From NCBI RefSeq assembly GCF_000186865.1, contig NW_008705562.1:454981-518980 (forward strand): 64,000 bases of DNA. Direction: 5' to 3'. Numbering within the stretch: position 1 is the stretch's first letter; the number at the start of each line of letters is the position of its first letter. Below are positions 47,671 through 59,076 of the stretch, in pieces. Source of the DNA: Aureococcus anophagefferens. Lineage: Eukaryota > Sar > Pelagophyceae > Pelagomonadales > Pelagomonadaceae. The position numbers and the translations under genes are program-made. The notes beneath the pieces were generated by a model. That model made no database searches. It had not been told where the DNA came from and was given only the letters and a program-made list of their open reading frames with translations.

Positions 47671-50534
47671 TTACTTCCGCTGCTGCTGCTGCTGCATGTA
47701 GGCCATCTGCTGCGCGTACATCTGCTGCTGGTACATCATCTGCTGCTGCTGCATCATGGCCTGCTGCTGCATGTACTGCTGCTGCATCATGGCCTGCTGC
47801 TGCGGCGACGGCGCCGCCGGCGCCGCGTCGGCGAGCATGGCGGACTGCTGCGGCGCCTGCGTCGCCATCTTGGACATGGGCGTCGCGGGGGCGCGCTTCC
47901 GGCCGTCGCGGCTCTTGGGCTGCTCGCCGTTCGCCGCCAGGTTGAGGCTCACGAGCCCCATGGCCTCGGAGAAGTCGAACGCGTCCTTGGGCGGCGCGAC
48001 GGTGGACGCGGGCGCCGCGGGGGGCGCGGCGAACGCGCCGACCGGCGGCGCGGGCGGCGGCGCGGCCGCGGGCGGCGGCGCGGCCGCGGCGGCCGCGGCG
48101 GCGGCGGGCGCCGCGAAGGCCGCGCCCGCGGGCGCGAAGGAGGCGTCGGGCGCCGGCGCCTGCGCGGCGCCGGCGAAGAACTGCGTGAAGCGGCGGCCCT
48201 GCGCCATCGCCGGCGGGCTCGGCGAGCTGAACGGGTCCGCGGCCGCCGGCGCGAGGGCCTGGGGCGTCGGCGGCGCGCCGAAGGCGGCCTCGGGCGCGAC
48301 GGGCGGCGCGAGCGCCGGCGCCGCGGGCTCGGCGAAGGCCGCGGCGGCGGCCCGGGGCGAGAAGGACGCCGCCGCCGCGAACGACGCGCCGCGCGGCGCG
48401 GGCGCGGCGAACGGGTCCGCGCCGCCCGCCGCCTCCGGCGCCGAGCGGGTCGCCGTGGGCGTCCGGGGCGGCGCCGCGAAGGCCACCTCGGGCGGCGGCG
48501 GCGCGGGCGGCGGCGCCGCCGCCGCGGGCGGCGCGGCCGCCGCCGCGTTTTTGTACGCGAACGGGTCCGGGAACGCGCTCCCGAGCGACGACGACGACGA
48601 CGCGACGGCGGGCGGCGGCGGCGCGAGGGGCGCCGGCGCGAGCACCTCGGGCGCGGCCGGCGGCGGCGCGGGGGGCGGCGTCGCGGGCGCCGCGGCCGGC
48701 GGCGGCAGCATCGACGACCGCTGCCCCGCGGCGAGCTGCGCNNNNNNNNNNNNNNNNNNNNNNNNNNNNNNNNNNNNNNNNNNNNNNNNNNCGCCGGCGG
48801 GTCCGGGAAGACCGCGGGCGGCGCCGCGAGCGCCGTCGGGTCCGGGAAGGCGGCGGGCGGCGCCGCGAGCGCCGGCGGGTCGGGGAGCGTGGGCGCCGCC
48901 GGCGCGAGGGCCGCGGGCTCCGGGAACGCCGGCGCCGCGGGCTCCGGGAACGCCGGCGCCGCGGGCGCGGGCATCGACGGCGCCGCGGGCGCGGGGAACG
49001 CCGGCGCCGCGGGCGCGGGGAACGCCGGCGCCGCGGGCTCGGGAAACCCCGCCGACGCGCCCCAGCCGGCGCTGGCGTCCGGCGGCGTCGCGTCGTCCGT
49101 CGGGGCGAACACCTTCGTCGCCGCGGTCTTTGCGAAGCCGCCGCCAGCGGCCGCCGCGAAGGGGTCGTCGCCCGCGGCGTCGTCGATCATGCCCGGCATG
49201 GCCATGCCGTGCTTGGCGACGCCCGTGGACACGACGCTCTTGCGCAGGCCCTGGTGGAAGCCCTGCTTCCAGAGCTTGACCTGGTTGTACTCGGGCCCGT
49301 CGGCGCCCGACGTCACCGTCGGCTCGGCCACCGAGCCGAAGAGGGCCTCGCCGACGGGGGCCGCGGGCGGCGGCGCCGCGACCTCGGGCGTCTCCTCCTC
49401 GGGCGGCGGCGCGGCGTAGGACCCGGGCATGGGCTGGATGATCGCCGGCTCGTAGAGCGCCGGCGCGGGCTCGTGAAGCGCCGGCGCGGGCTCGTGAAGC
49501 GCCGGCGGCGCCGCGGGCGCGGGCGGCGCGAGGACCGCGGGCGCGGCGGGCGCGGAGGGCGCGCCGAAGGTCGCGAAGGCCTCCGGGATCGCGAGCGCCG
49601 GCGCGGGCCGCTCGGGGACGGGCGGCGGCGCCGCAAAGTCCGACGGCGCGGGCAGGCGGGAGGTCGCCGGCGGCGGCGGCGGCGCGCCGAACGCGTCGCC
49701 GACGGTCGGCGGCGGCGGCGCGGCGGCGAAGGCCGGCTGCGGCGGCGCGGCGGAGAACGCGGGCGCGGTCATTTCCCGGGGCACGGGCGGCTCCATCGGC
49801 GGCGGCCGCTCTGGTACGGGCGGCGCCGTCGGCTGCGGCGGCGCGGCGGAGAACGCCGCGGGCGGCGCGGCGGAGAACGCCGTGGGCGGCGCGGAGCGAT
49901 CCGGCACCAGCGGTGGCATGTCCAAGTGCTCCGGTACGAGCGGCGGCATGGCCGACAAGGGTGGCGGTGTCATCTCGCGGGGCGGCGGCGCGGGCGGCTC
50001 CGTGCGCTCCGGCACCGGCGGCGCCGTGGGCTGCGGCGGCACGGCAGAGAAGGCCGGCATGGTCATTTCTCGCGGCGGCGGCGCGGGCGGCTCCATGCGC
50101 TCCGGCACCGGCGGCGCCATGGGCTGCGGCGGCGCGGCCGGGAACGCGGGCGGCGGCGCGCGCTCGGGCACGGGCGGCGCGACCTCCGGCGCGGCGGGCG
50201 GCGCGGCGAACGCGGCTCCGAGCGCCGGCTCGGGCAGGCTCGGCGGCGGCGCGCGCGCGGAGAAGACGGGCGCGACCATGGCGTGGGGGCCCGCGGCCGG
50301 CGGCGCCGCGGCGTCGGGCCGCGTCGGCGGCGGCGGCGCGCGCGGCGGGGGCGCCGGCGGCGCGTCGCGCGCCGGGAGCGTGGGCCCCGGCGCCCGCTCG
50401 GGCACGGGCGGCGGCGCGCGCTCGGGCACGGGCGGCGGCGCGCGCTCGGGCAGCGGCGGCTGCGGCGCGGCGGCCTGCGGCGGCGGCGGCCGCGCGGAGA
50501 AGACCGGGGCGGCCATCCGCGGCGTCGGATCCAT
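47671..50534 (-). CDS. DPF-motif, Pro/Ala-rich protein with Met/Gln-rich C-terminus (contains assembly gap)
   Basis: The start is taken at MDPTPRMAAPVFSARP. The N-terminal half is a low-complexity array of PPVPERAPPP and PAFSAAPPQP units. A conserved-looking block follows: GPEYNQVKLWKQGFHQGLRK and PGMIDDAAGDDPFAAAAGG. The 50-N gap then breaks the frame, so its true size is not 50 or bases are missing. After it come more DPF triplets (PDPFAYKN, GADPFAAPAP, ADPFSSPSP), the KDAFDFSEAMGLVSLNL segment, and a tail rich in Met and Gln. Repeated DPF motifs usually bind the AP-2 appendage, so an endocytic scaffold is plausible but unproven. Confidence 0.55.
48742..48791. other. Assembly gap (50 N)
   Basis: Fifty unknown bases within the DPF-motif gene. 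The reading frame differs on the two sides. Confidence 1.
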
Positions 50535-50868
50535 GTCCGCGGTGGTGCTGATGGCGGGCTGCTTGCTCGAGTGGACGGAGGCGGCCGAAGCTTCGTGTGC
50601 ACAGTGCAGTCTCCACCTCCGCCGCGAATTCGCCGCGACGGCTAGGGGCCCGGGGGCGGCCTTCGCCGCCGCCTGGCTCGGTTCGCCGGTTAACCCCGCG
50701 CCCCCCAGTCTCCAGCAGGGGTCCTCCCCCGGCGGCGCCGGCGCTGGCGACCGGCGGCGCCCGCTCCGTCGGCCGCCGTCGCCACGGGCGGGACCTCGCG
50801 TTCCGGCGCCCGCCGGGCGGCCGCTGGTCCACGAAAGAGAGTTGTAAGCGCGGGGGGGGGGGCTATCT

Positions 50869-52738
50869 TCAGGGGGCGCCCCACCCCCAGGAGGCGCGCG
50901 AGCCACGCGTCCTCCAGGTAGAGGGCGCAAAGCGTCGAGGGCCTCGGGCGGCGCCGGCCGCCGCGCGAGGCGCACGTAGCCGACGCGCGTCTCGAAGACC
51001 GTCCGGAGCGCGCGCGCGAGTTTGTCCGCGCGCGCCTCGAGGCCCGAAACGTCGCCGGCGCCGCGGTCCGCGAGGCGCCGCCCCAGCGCCGCGAGATGGC
51101 GGCGCATGCGCAGCTCGACGGCGTCGAAGGGCGTCGGCACGCGTCCGAGCGCGAGGTCCGCCGCGTCGAGCCAGCCGTGCCTCGCCGCGAGCGCGCGGAG
51201 CCGCGGCAGGGGCGCGACGCCCGCGGCGGCGTAGGCGAGCTCGCGCAGGGGCGCCGCGGCGACGGGCGCGAGGCGCGGGCGCGCGGCCGCCGCGTCGACG
51301 CGGCACGCGGCCGCCGCGCCGCCCGTGCCGTGGCCCGCGCCCGCCGCGGCGTCGCCGCCGACGCGGAGCACGGCCTCGCCGAATGCCACGGCGGCCGCGT
51401 CCGTCACCGGCGGGGTCTTGGCCCATGCCAGCGGCGCCCGCACCCAGCCCAAGGGCTCGAGGCGCAAAGCCGCGACGTCGTCCGCGCGCGCGAGCCGCGG
51501 CGCGCCCGGCGCTCGGTGCGCGTGCTCCGACTCGAAGGCCGCGTCGCTCAGCGCGGCCTCGTCGCCCGCGGCGCCCCGCGCCGCCCGCGCGTCGCCGTCC
51601 GCGCCGCGAAGAGACGCGCTCGGGGGCACGCCCTTTCCGTCGACGCGGACGCCGCCGACGACGAGCGCGTGGCCGCCCGCGACGACCAGGGCGCAGCCCG
51701 CGCGCTCCGCGTGGGCCGCCGCGCCGGACGACGAGCAGCCCGGCGACGCCACGGCGACCCACGCGCCCGTGGAAAAGTCGTGGAACTCCGCCGTGAGCGC
51801 GCGGTTGCACCGCTCGTAGCCGACGGTGCCGCCGCACGCGAGCACGCCCCGCCCCGGCAGCGCCGCGAGCCCGAAGGCGACGCGCTTCCGCGCCATGGGC
51901 GGGCCCGCGCGCCAGGCCAAGGTTGTCAAATCCAGCGCCCGCACCGCGTCCGTCGCGCCGCCGACGTCCGCCGCGCCGCCGAGCACCCAGCAGCTTTTGC
52001 CGTCGCCCGCGAGGCACGCGCGCGCGCCCGCGAGCGGCTCCGGCAGGTCCGGGAGCCGGTCCCACCGGTTCGTCTCCGGGTCGAAGACCTCGACGACCGC
52101 CGTCTTGCGGCCGCACTGGGCCAGCAGGCCCCGGTACCGCGCGTCCGCCCCGCCGGGATCCGCGACGGCGCCGCGGCCGGGAGCGTCGACGCCCCCCGCG
52201 ACGAGCACGCGGCCGTCGGGCAGGGCGCAGGTCGCCGCCGCGAAGCGCGGCGTCCGCATGGACGGCAGCACGTACGTCGTCAGCGACGGCGCGTGCACCT
52301 GCGCGCGCGAGGAAGTTTTTAGGGCGGCGCCGCGGCGCGGGTGGGTCCGGGACGCCGCGCGCGCGCGGCGAAGACGAAGTCGCTGAGGCCGCAGCGGAGC
52401 CGCCCGCCCTCGCCCCCGACGCCCAGGCCGCCCACGAAGATGAAGGACCTAAGTTCGCGCGTCCGTGTTCTCGGCGCCGGAACCGCGACCGGAGACGCGG
52501 GCGCGCGCGGCTCGTCGCCCGCGTGCGCCGCCGCGAGGCGCGCGGTCGCGACGGCCTGCCGGTGGCCCGACGACGCCGCGGCCAGGGCGAAGGCGTCCGC
52601 CAATTGGCAGAGGCCGACGACGCGCGCGCCCTCGACGCGAAGCACACGTGCGAACGCGCCGCAGCTCGTCCTCCGTTGCCGGAGGTGCACGCGCGGAATC
52701 GTGGCGTCCGCGCGTGGTTCCACCATTGCTGAGGCCAT
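50869..52738 (-). CDS. Kelch-like beta-propeller protein, 3' end uncertain
   Basis: Exon 1 is 52367-52738 (an upstream Met at 52816 is possible). A 68-bp GC-AG intron (52299-52366) leads to exon 2 from 52298. Splicing gives CGLSDFVFA|VHAPSLTTYV. Kelch-type blades include MRTPRFAAATCALPDGRVLV, VEVFDPETNRWDRLPDLPE, GKSCWVLGGAADVGG and AFGLAALPGRGVLACGGTVG. A C-terminal helical region follows (LRMRRHLAALGRRLADRG; LARALRTVFETRVGYVRLA). The main frame then runs open into the next gene, so the stop given (50869, another frame) assumes an unseen splice or indel. Confidence 0.58.
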
Positions 52739-52816
52739 GGCAACGCCTGGCGGTGCTGGAGGTTGCGCGCGTGTTGGTGTCTGCAGCAGGTTTAGGGAGA
52801 TGACATCATCCGACAA

Positions 52817-53434
52817 AGCCCGAACGCGCGCGACGCGAACTGCAACGCATCCGTAACTCGCTTCACGTCAACGCGTACGCGATGGGTTTCCCTCAACGAC
52901 GCGATTGATGGTCCATTTTTGGAGCCGCTGGGCAGCCCTCATGCGCCCGAAGCGTGCACGCACGCCTGCATGCGCGCATACGTCTGCGCTGTCGGGATGG
53001 CGCCCGATCGAAGGGCGGATCGGCCGCTGTCTGCCGACACGAAGCCGAGGCGCGGTCGACGCGAATGACTCGCATGAAAACCAGGGTCCGCCTTACGACC
53101 TTTTGCGAGGTTCGTGCTGCCTTTCAATCGCAACTACATCGTCCGTAGCAGTGCAACCATGCGTATTACAAAGGCCCAATCCCCAACAAAAGATCCGCTT
53201 TGCCACAGACGCCTCCACAGGCCCACGATCCCGACGACCTGGCCGCCACTGCTTGGGAAATTGCCCAGGAGCCCCCAGGTGGCTCGCCGCTGAGGGCGCG
53301 CGCCTCCAGCGTCCGCTCGCGATCGGGGGCGCGGGGCCGACGCGGCGCGATCGCGTCCGCCCGTCCCTCGCCGGAAGTTCGCCAACCGCCGAAGCGTCGC
53401 CGAGAGAAAGCCCGGATCCGCGCCGCAGGAGACC
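52817..53434. other. Intergenic, nothing recognised
   Basis: About 620 bp of moderately lower GC between divergent kelch and Met/Gln-rich genes. No conserved frame, introner or RNA fold seen. It should hold both promoters. Confidence 0.6.
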
Positions 53435-55034
53435 ATGTACCCGAACGGCATGCAGCCGGGCATGCAGCCGCACATCCAGCAGGCGGCGCCGACGGACGCG
53501 GGCCAGCGGCGGTCGTCGATCAGCGCCATGGGCGGGATGGACATGATGGCGCCGCGGCCGGCCGCGCCGGGCATGCCGGGCATGATGCCGGGCATGATGC
53601 CGGGCATGATGCCGCAGCAGCAGTTCATGTCGCCGCAGATGATGTCGCCGCAGCAGATGCGCGCCGCCGGCGCCGGGACCGCGACGTCCGCCGCCCCCCG
53701 CGACGCGCGCGCCCGCAGGATGTCGCCCGGCATGCCGCCGATGGGCATGATGCCCCAGCAGATGATGTCGCCCCAGCAGATGATGTCGCCCCAGCCGGGC
53801 ATGATGACGCCCCAGCAGATGCGCGGCGCGGCGCGGGGAATGCGTCGCGTCCCCCTCGCGAGACTCGCGCGCCCGCAGGCCGCCGATGGGCATGATGGCG
53901 CCGGCGCCCGGCGCGATGGGCATGATGCCCATGATGCCCATGGGCGCCCCGCCCCCCGCGGCCGCGCCCGCCGGGCCGCCGCCGATCCCGTCGTACGCGC
54001 CGACGCCCGCGACGCCCGCGGCGCCGAGGACGGTCATGCCCGGGTCGCTCGCGCCGGCGCCCGCGCCGCCGGCCGCGCCGCCGCCGGCCCCGGGCCTGCT
54101 CCAGCCCCAGAGCCTCGACCTCTTCGGCATGCCCGTCGCCGCGCCGCCGCCCGCGCCCGTCGCGATGCCGCCGGCCTTCGCGGCGCCGGCGGCCGCGGCG
54201 CCGCCGTATTCGCCGCCGTTCGCGCCGCCGGCGCCCGCGGCGCCCGCGGCGGACCCCAACGACTGGGGCCTCGACGGCCTCGACCTCTCCGGCGGGCCCG
54301 CGGCGCCGCCCGCCGCCGCGCCGGCGCCGGGCGGCCGCAACGACTGGCCCGCGCCCGAGGGCGTCGACCCCAACGTCTGGAGCCAGCTCCCGGAGGACAT
54401 GCAGCGGGAGCTGCTGCTCCAGCGCGGCATGGAGGAGCCCGGGGGCGGCCGGTCCGCGCCCGCGCCGACCGCGCCGCCGCCGCCGGCGTCGCTGCGGCCC
54501 GCGGCCGCGAGCCATGGCGCGGACGCGTACCGCGTCGCCCGCGCGCCCGCGACGGGCTCCGAGGGCGTCGTCCAGGTCGAGGTCCTCGCGCGCATCTCCC
54601 AGCGGACCCTGGCGACCAAGGTCTGGAAGCCCGCCGTCGCCGTCGTCAAGGGCCACCGCGAGCTCCTCGTGTTCCGGTCGTCGTCGGACTGGGCGCAGTA
54701 CCGGAACGCGGCGGTCCACGGCGGCGGCGACGTCGACATCATCCAGGCCCTCAAGAACGTGTCGTCGCTGCTCAAGAAGCACGTCATGCTCACGGGCGCC
54801 CACAAGTGCAGCCCCATCAAGATGAAGGACTACAAGGCCGTCGGCGCGCTCCACCACTTCACGCTCGAGGAGGCGAACAACGCCGTCGTCGCCAAGTTCG
54901 CCGCGAAGCACGACGCGCCCCTCTTCGAGCTCCGCGCGGCCATCGCCACGGCCATCCGCAACGCCCGCGGCGGCGGCGGCGACTACGGCGCACCGCCGCC
55001 GAACGCGGACGCCGTCGGCCGCTACGCCGCCTAG
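53435..55034 (+). CDS. Met/Pro/Gln-rich protein with C-terminal globular domain
   Basis: Exons 53435-53820 and 53879-55034 give 513 residues; the 58-bp intron starts GC and ends CGCAG, phase 2. The N-terminal half repeats PGMMPGMM, MSPQQMM and PPMGMM. A Pro/Ala region contains QPQSLDLFGMPV and DPNDWGLDGLDL. The final 170 residues look folded: EGVVQVEVLARISQRTLATK, VVKGHRELLVFRSSSDWAQY, VSSLLKKHVMLTGAHKCSP and FTLEEANNAVVAKFAAKHDA, compatible with a PH/PTB-like domain. Composition resembles the DPF gene at 47.7 kb. Function unknown. Confidence 0.55.
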
Positions 55035-55100
55035 GGCGCGTCGGCGCCCGCAAATTCCACGATATAGGTAACCCGCCCTCCCGTTTGTGTAGCGCTCCTC

Positions 55101-56249
55101 TCAGAGCCACTCGTGGGCGTAGACGCCCGCGTCGCGGAGGTGCTGGACGAGGTCGAGCGCGTCGCCGCGCTTGTGGCCCGCGTCGTGCGGCGGTTTGAAC
55201 ATGGAGTTCGTGTCCGTGTGGACCTCGACGAACATGTCGTCGATGAGGGGCGCGGCACCCGCCGCGATGAGGTGGGGGATCACGTCGTACTCCGCGCCCT
55301 CGATGTCCATCTTGACGACGACGAAGTCGTCCTCGGACACGGTCCGCTTGAGGAAGTCCGCGACGTCGATGCCGCGCCGCGTCGGCCGGTCCGCGTCGAG
55401 TTCGAGCGCGTGGGCGGCGCCGAGCCGGCGCCGCGGCCCGTCGAGCACGAAGCCGCTCCGCGTCTTCTTCTTCGTGGCCATGTGGCCCCAGGGCAGCGTC
55501 TCGTTCCGCGTCCACACCGCGAAGTGGTGCAAGTTCACGTCGCCGCGGCCCGCGTAGGTGGAATCGTACGTGTACTCGGCCTCGAAGGCGTGGACCTCGA
55601 AGCTCCGCCCGCCGGGGTAGGTCGCCCGGAACCAGTTGCCGATGGACGACTCGTAGGTATTCGCGCCGAGGTCGACGTAGACCTTGCGCGTGCCCTCCTT
55701 CAACGCTTTCGGCCCTCCCAACAAGCCGAGCTTCGTCGTCATCAGGGACCGCAGCTGGTCGCCGGTCCGCAGGTCCGCCGCGCCGCCCGTGAGCGCCTGC
55801 TTGTCGCCGTGCGCGCCGTCGCGGACGTGGCGCCACTCGTCGAGCCGCAGTTTCTCGATCGGCGCGCACGCCTTCGACTCGCGGCCGAAGCCCCGGAGCT
55901 TGGGCGGGTGGAGCCCGGGCCCGCCCCCGCGGCCCCAGAGCTCGGCGCAGGTCTGCCAGACGCAGGCGAGGCACGCGGACGCGCCGCCGACCATCGCGTC
56001 GTCGAGGAAGAGCGGTTTCCCGCAGGCGTCGCCGACGTCGGCCGCGCACGGCGTCGCGGCGACGCGCGCGACGTAACCGACGAGCGGCGGCGCGGCGACG
56101 GCGGCGCCGTCGCCGCGGAAGATGGTGAAGACGAAGGCCAGGGCGACGACCGTGACGACGGCGCCGAGGTACTTGGGCGCGTGCTCCTCGTAGTACTTGA
56201 GCGCCGCCATGCCGTCGGTGTAGACGCGGACGGCGTTCCGGATGGACAC
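55101..56249 (-). CDS. FkbM-family methyltransferase-like type II membrane protein
   Basis: 382 residues. A TM anchor (YLGAVVTVVALAFVFTIF, about 27-45) follows a short cytosolic end. A Cys-bearing stem region leads to the FkbM fold: KVYVDLGANTYESSIGNWF (SAM-binding start), FEVHAFEAEYTYDSTY, VNLHHFAVWTRNETLPWG and DFVVVKMDIEGAEYDVIPHL, where the MDIEGAE segment is the family hallmark. It probably O-methylates a glycan or small molecule in the Golgi lumen. Substrate unknown. Stops of this and the previous gene are 66 bp apart. Confidence 0.8.
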   Translation of the reverse strand: MSIRNAVRVYTDGMAALKYYEEHAPKYLGAVVTVVALAFVFTIFRGDGAAVAAPPLVGYVARVAATPCAADVGDACGKPLFLDDAMVGGASACLACVWQTCAELWGRGGGPGLHPPKLRGFGRESKACAPIEKLRLDEWRHVRDGAHGDKQALTGGAADLRTGDQLRSLMTTKLGLLGGPKALKEGTRKVYVDLGANTYESSIGNWFRATYPGGRSFEVHAFEAEYTYDSTYAGRGDVNLHHFAVWTRNETLPWGHMATKKKTRSGFVLDGPRRRLGAAHALELDADRPTRRGIDVADFLKRTVSEDDFVVVKMDIEGAEYDVIPHLIAAGAAPLIDDMFVEVHTDTNSMFKPPHDAGHKRGDALDLVQHLRDAGVYAHEWL

Positions 56250-56400
56250 GTCGAGGGGGGTCTCGGGGAACGCAATGGTTGACTTGACGGGCTGATGCGT
56301 CGCGTCGAATTTGTGAGAGCGCTCGCCGATCGAAACGGCAGCGTCGCCTCGAGGCGCGCGCTCCTCTTCGGCGGGACATCTCCCGACGCCTCTCCCGGTT

Positions 56401-57812
56401 TTAAGGTCCGTTGAGCCACACGTCCGGCGGCCGGCGGTCCCGGACGCGCGCGACGGCGTCCGCGACGAGGCGCGCGGTGTTCGCGTAGGACACGTCCGTG
56501 TAGCCGCCGACGTGGGGGCTGAAGTAGGTCCGCGGGTGGCGCGAGAGCGCGTCGGCCGGGTCCCAGGGCTCCGCGGGCTTCGACGCGGCGCCCGCGCCGA
56601 CGTCCGACGCGTACGTCAGCGCCGGGTCCCGCTCGAGCGCCGCGAGGACCGCGTCGCGCGAGGCGACGGGGCCGCGCGCGACGTTCACGACGACCGCGCC
56701 GAGCTTCAGGCGCCCGCAGAACTCGTCGTCGACAAAGGCGCGCGTCGACGCCGTCAGCGGGCAGGCCAGGAAGACGACGTCGCAGCTCGGAAGCGCGCCG
56801 AGGACGGCCGCGCGGCCGCCGACGGCCTCGAGGTCGGTCTCGCCGTCGCGCCACGCGCGGTGCGCGTGCGCCACCACGACGTCGACGCCCCAGGCGCCGC
56901 GGAGCCGCGCCGCGAGCGCGGACCCGACGGACCCGTGCCCGACCTGGGCAGCAAAAGGGTGCGAAATTCCCAACTTCAGAGGCTCCTATCTCGGTCGTTT
57001 TCCGCTCGTTTCGGCTGATTTTTGGACGAGCGATCATCTCTTGGAGCGCTCTCGAAGCGTGGGTGCTGTTTCCGAAACGCGCGCGCGCGGAACACTCACG
57101 TTGAAGAGACGTTGAATCACCCTTTTGCTGCCCTGGAGCCGACGACCAGCGCCCGCTTGCCCTCGAGCTGCCGCGGCAGCGGCAGGCCGCCGAGCACGCC
57201 GGCCGCGAAGCGCGTCGCCAGCTCCTCGGGGCCGCGGCGGAGCATGGCGAGCGCCAAGAAGACGGCGTGCTCCGCGGTCGCCGCGGCGTTGCCCGACGCG
57301 CGCGCGGGGCAGTTCGACAGCGCGATGCCCAGCCGGCGGCAGGCGTCGCGGTCGACGCCCTCGAGGCCGACGCCGAACTGGACGACGAGCCGCACGTCCG
57401 TCCCGGCCTCGAGGATCGCCGCGTCGAGTCGCTCCATGAAGGGGATGACGACCTGCGCGTCCGCGACCGCGGCCGCCAGCGACTCCGTCGGCGCCTGCAC
57501 GAGGGCGACGCCGTCGTCGGCGAGCGCGGCGCGCGTCAGCGGCAGCGCCGCGAGGAAGTGGCGCTCGCCGCTGAAGACGACCTTGAACGGCGCGTCTGGG
57601 TCCAGCGGTCGCTCGAAGCGCCAGGAGAGCGCGCGGGTCGTCCGCAGCATCGCTGCGCGCGGCGCGGCGGTCGTCCGTGGCGTCGCTGCGCGTGATGCAT
57701 TGCGCTGCGATGCTGCACGCGGTGCGGCATGAGCGCGCTGCATCGCTGCGCGTGATGCGCCACAACGCAGGCCGATAGTCGCGATCATCGTTGCCACAGT
57801 TGGTTGCCCCAA
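56401..57812 (-). CDS. D-isomer-specific 2-hydroxyacid dehydrogenase, split by introner
   Basis: Exons 57144-57812 and 56401-56943 give 403 residues. The N-terminal 50 residues (Arg/Ala-rich, with repeated MQRAHAAPRA-like units) look like a mitochondrial or plastid leader. The NAD-binding motif GKRALV|VGHGSVGSALAARL is formed exactly across the splice junction. Catalytic Arg lies in VVVNVARGPV, the Glu in SKPAEPWDP and the His in YFSPHVGGYTD. QFGVGLEGVDRDACRRLGI is the usual substrate-domain signature. It is in the phosphoglycerate/glyoxylate reductase superfamily; substrate undetermined. It diverges from the TPR gene (200 bp). Confidence 0.87.
56944..57135 (-). mobile_element. Introner element, family 1 (intron of dehydrogenase gene)
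   Basis: 192 bp with termini CTGGGCAGCAAAAGGGTG and CAGGGCAGCAAAAGGGTG, the cleanest inverted repeats in the window. Flanks in gene sense: GTCGGCTC upstream and GTCGGGCA downstream (5 of 8, so mutated). The intron 56944-57143 is GT-AG, the only GT donor among the eight long copies. Confidence 0.93.
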
Positions 57813-58012
57813 TGTTGTCCCTCAACAAACTGCTTGAACATTGTATCCAACCACCTCGAAACCGGAGCGCTGGGCTGCTGCACGGCGGCCGCGACCTCCC
57901 GAGTCGCGCGACTTGCGCCCGCGGCCCCGAACGGGCGGCGTCGGGGACCTTCGGGCGAGCGCGCGCGTCGCGCCGGGGGGTGTGCGAGGCGCCGCGTCGC
58001 GAGGCCGCCACC

Positions 58013-58882
58013 ATGGAGGAGCAGGACCAGGACAACGCGGAGCTGCTCGCGCTCCAGCGCATCGACGAGACGTGCACGAACTTCCAGCAGAACGGCCAGT
58101 ACCTCGAGGCCCTGGAGTGCATGGAGCGCGGCCTCGTGCTGCGGCAGCACTTCTTCGGCGCGGGGTCCGACGAGGTGTGGCGCGCGTGCAAGACCGTGGG
58201 CGAGATGTGCAACCTGCTGGCCATGACCTACCTCCAGCAGGAGGACTTCGCCATGGTCCTCGAGCTGCTGAAGAAGGCGGAGATCCTCACGGAGCGCGAC
58301 CCCGCGGGCCGCGCGGTGACGTTCAACAACCTGGCGTGCTACTACCGGCGCCAGGGCAAGTTGCACGCCGCGCTCCAGTATCTGCAAAAGGCCCTCAAGA
58401 TCGAGGGGCGCCTCGAGCGCGTCGACAACCCGGCGGACACGTACCTGAACGCCTGCGCCGTGCTGTCGCAGCTCGGCCGCCACCAGTCGGCGCTCGAGCA
58501 CGCGCAGCAGGCGCTGATTTTGCTCCAGGAGGAGCTCAGCAGCGTCATCGGCCCCGCGGCGGGCGGCGACGCGGGCCCGCCCAAGGCGGACCGCATCGCC
58601 GTGCTCGCCATCGCCTACCACAACGTCGGCGTCGAGCAGGAGTTCCTGAAGAAGCACAACCAGTCGCTCCAGAGCTACCGCAAGGGCGTCGAGGTCGCGG
58701 AGCGCTACCTCGGCAGCGACCACGCCATCACGACGACGCTCCGCAACTCGTGCGTCGCGGCCCGGCGCACCATGCTCGCCAAGGACCCCCAGGCCCGCCT
58801 CGCGGGCATGGGCCGCAAGCCCAAGCCGAGGTCCGGCAAGGACCCCGCGGGCATGATCACGCCCCGCGAGAGCCACGACTGA
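58013..58882 (+). CDS. TPR protein, kinesin-light-chain-like repeats
   Basis: 289 residues. The ATG sits in GCCACCATGG, an exact Kozak-type context, which fixes the start despite an open frame upstream. TPR motifs fill residues about 20-250: NGQYLEALECMERGLVLRQH, NLLAMTYLQQEDFAMVLELL, NNLACYYRRQGKLHAALQYL, NACAVLSQLGRHQSALEHAQ and HNVGVEQEFLKKHNQSLQSY. The tail is basic (RKPKPRSGKDPAGM). This is a protein-interaction scaffold; similar TPR proteins occur in ciliary and transport complexes, but no partner can be named. Confidence 0.75.
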   Translation: MEEQDQDNAELLALQRIDETCTNFQQNGQYLEALECMERGLVLRQHFFGAGSDEVWRACKTVGEMCNLLAMTYLQQEDFAMVLELLKKAEILTERDPAGRAVTFNNLACYYRRQGKLHAALQYLQKALKIEGRLERVDNPADTYLNACAVLSQLGRHQSALEHAQQALILLQEELSSVIGPAAGGDAGPPKADRIAVLAIAYHNVGVEQEFLKKHNQSLQSYRKGVEVAERYLGSDHAITTTLRNSCVAARRTMLAKDPQARLAGMGRKPKPRSGKDPAGMITPRESHD

Positions 58883-59076
58883 GCGCTAAGGGAGCCTTCG
58901 CCGCGACGTCGCCGGGGGGGGGCGCCGCTCGGGGAGCGCCCGAGCGCCCGACAACTCGCGCGCAGAGTAGCGTGGTAAGGGCGTCCAGACGCTCCCGGGA
59001 GTCTGGGCGGAGGTCGCGGCGGCCGCGCGGCGGGCGGCGGGCGGCGGATGGGGGCGGGTTGCGCGGCGCGCGGCGC

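Noticed and set aside
56944..57135. Coding sequence or promoter within the introners
   Set aside because: Frames entering the elements stop within a few codons and the same sequence recurs in unrelated genes; excision restores conserved motifs.
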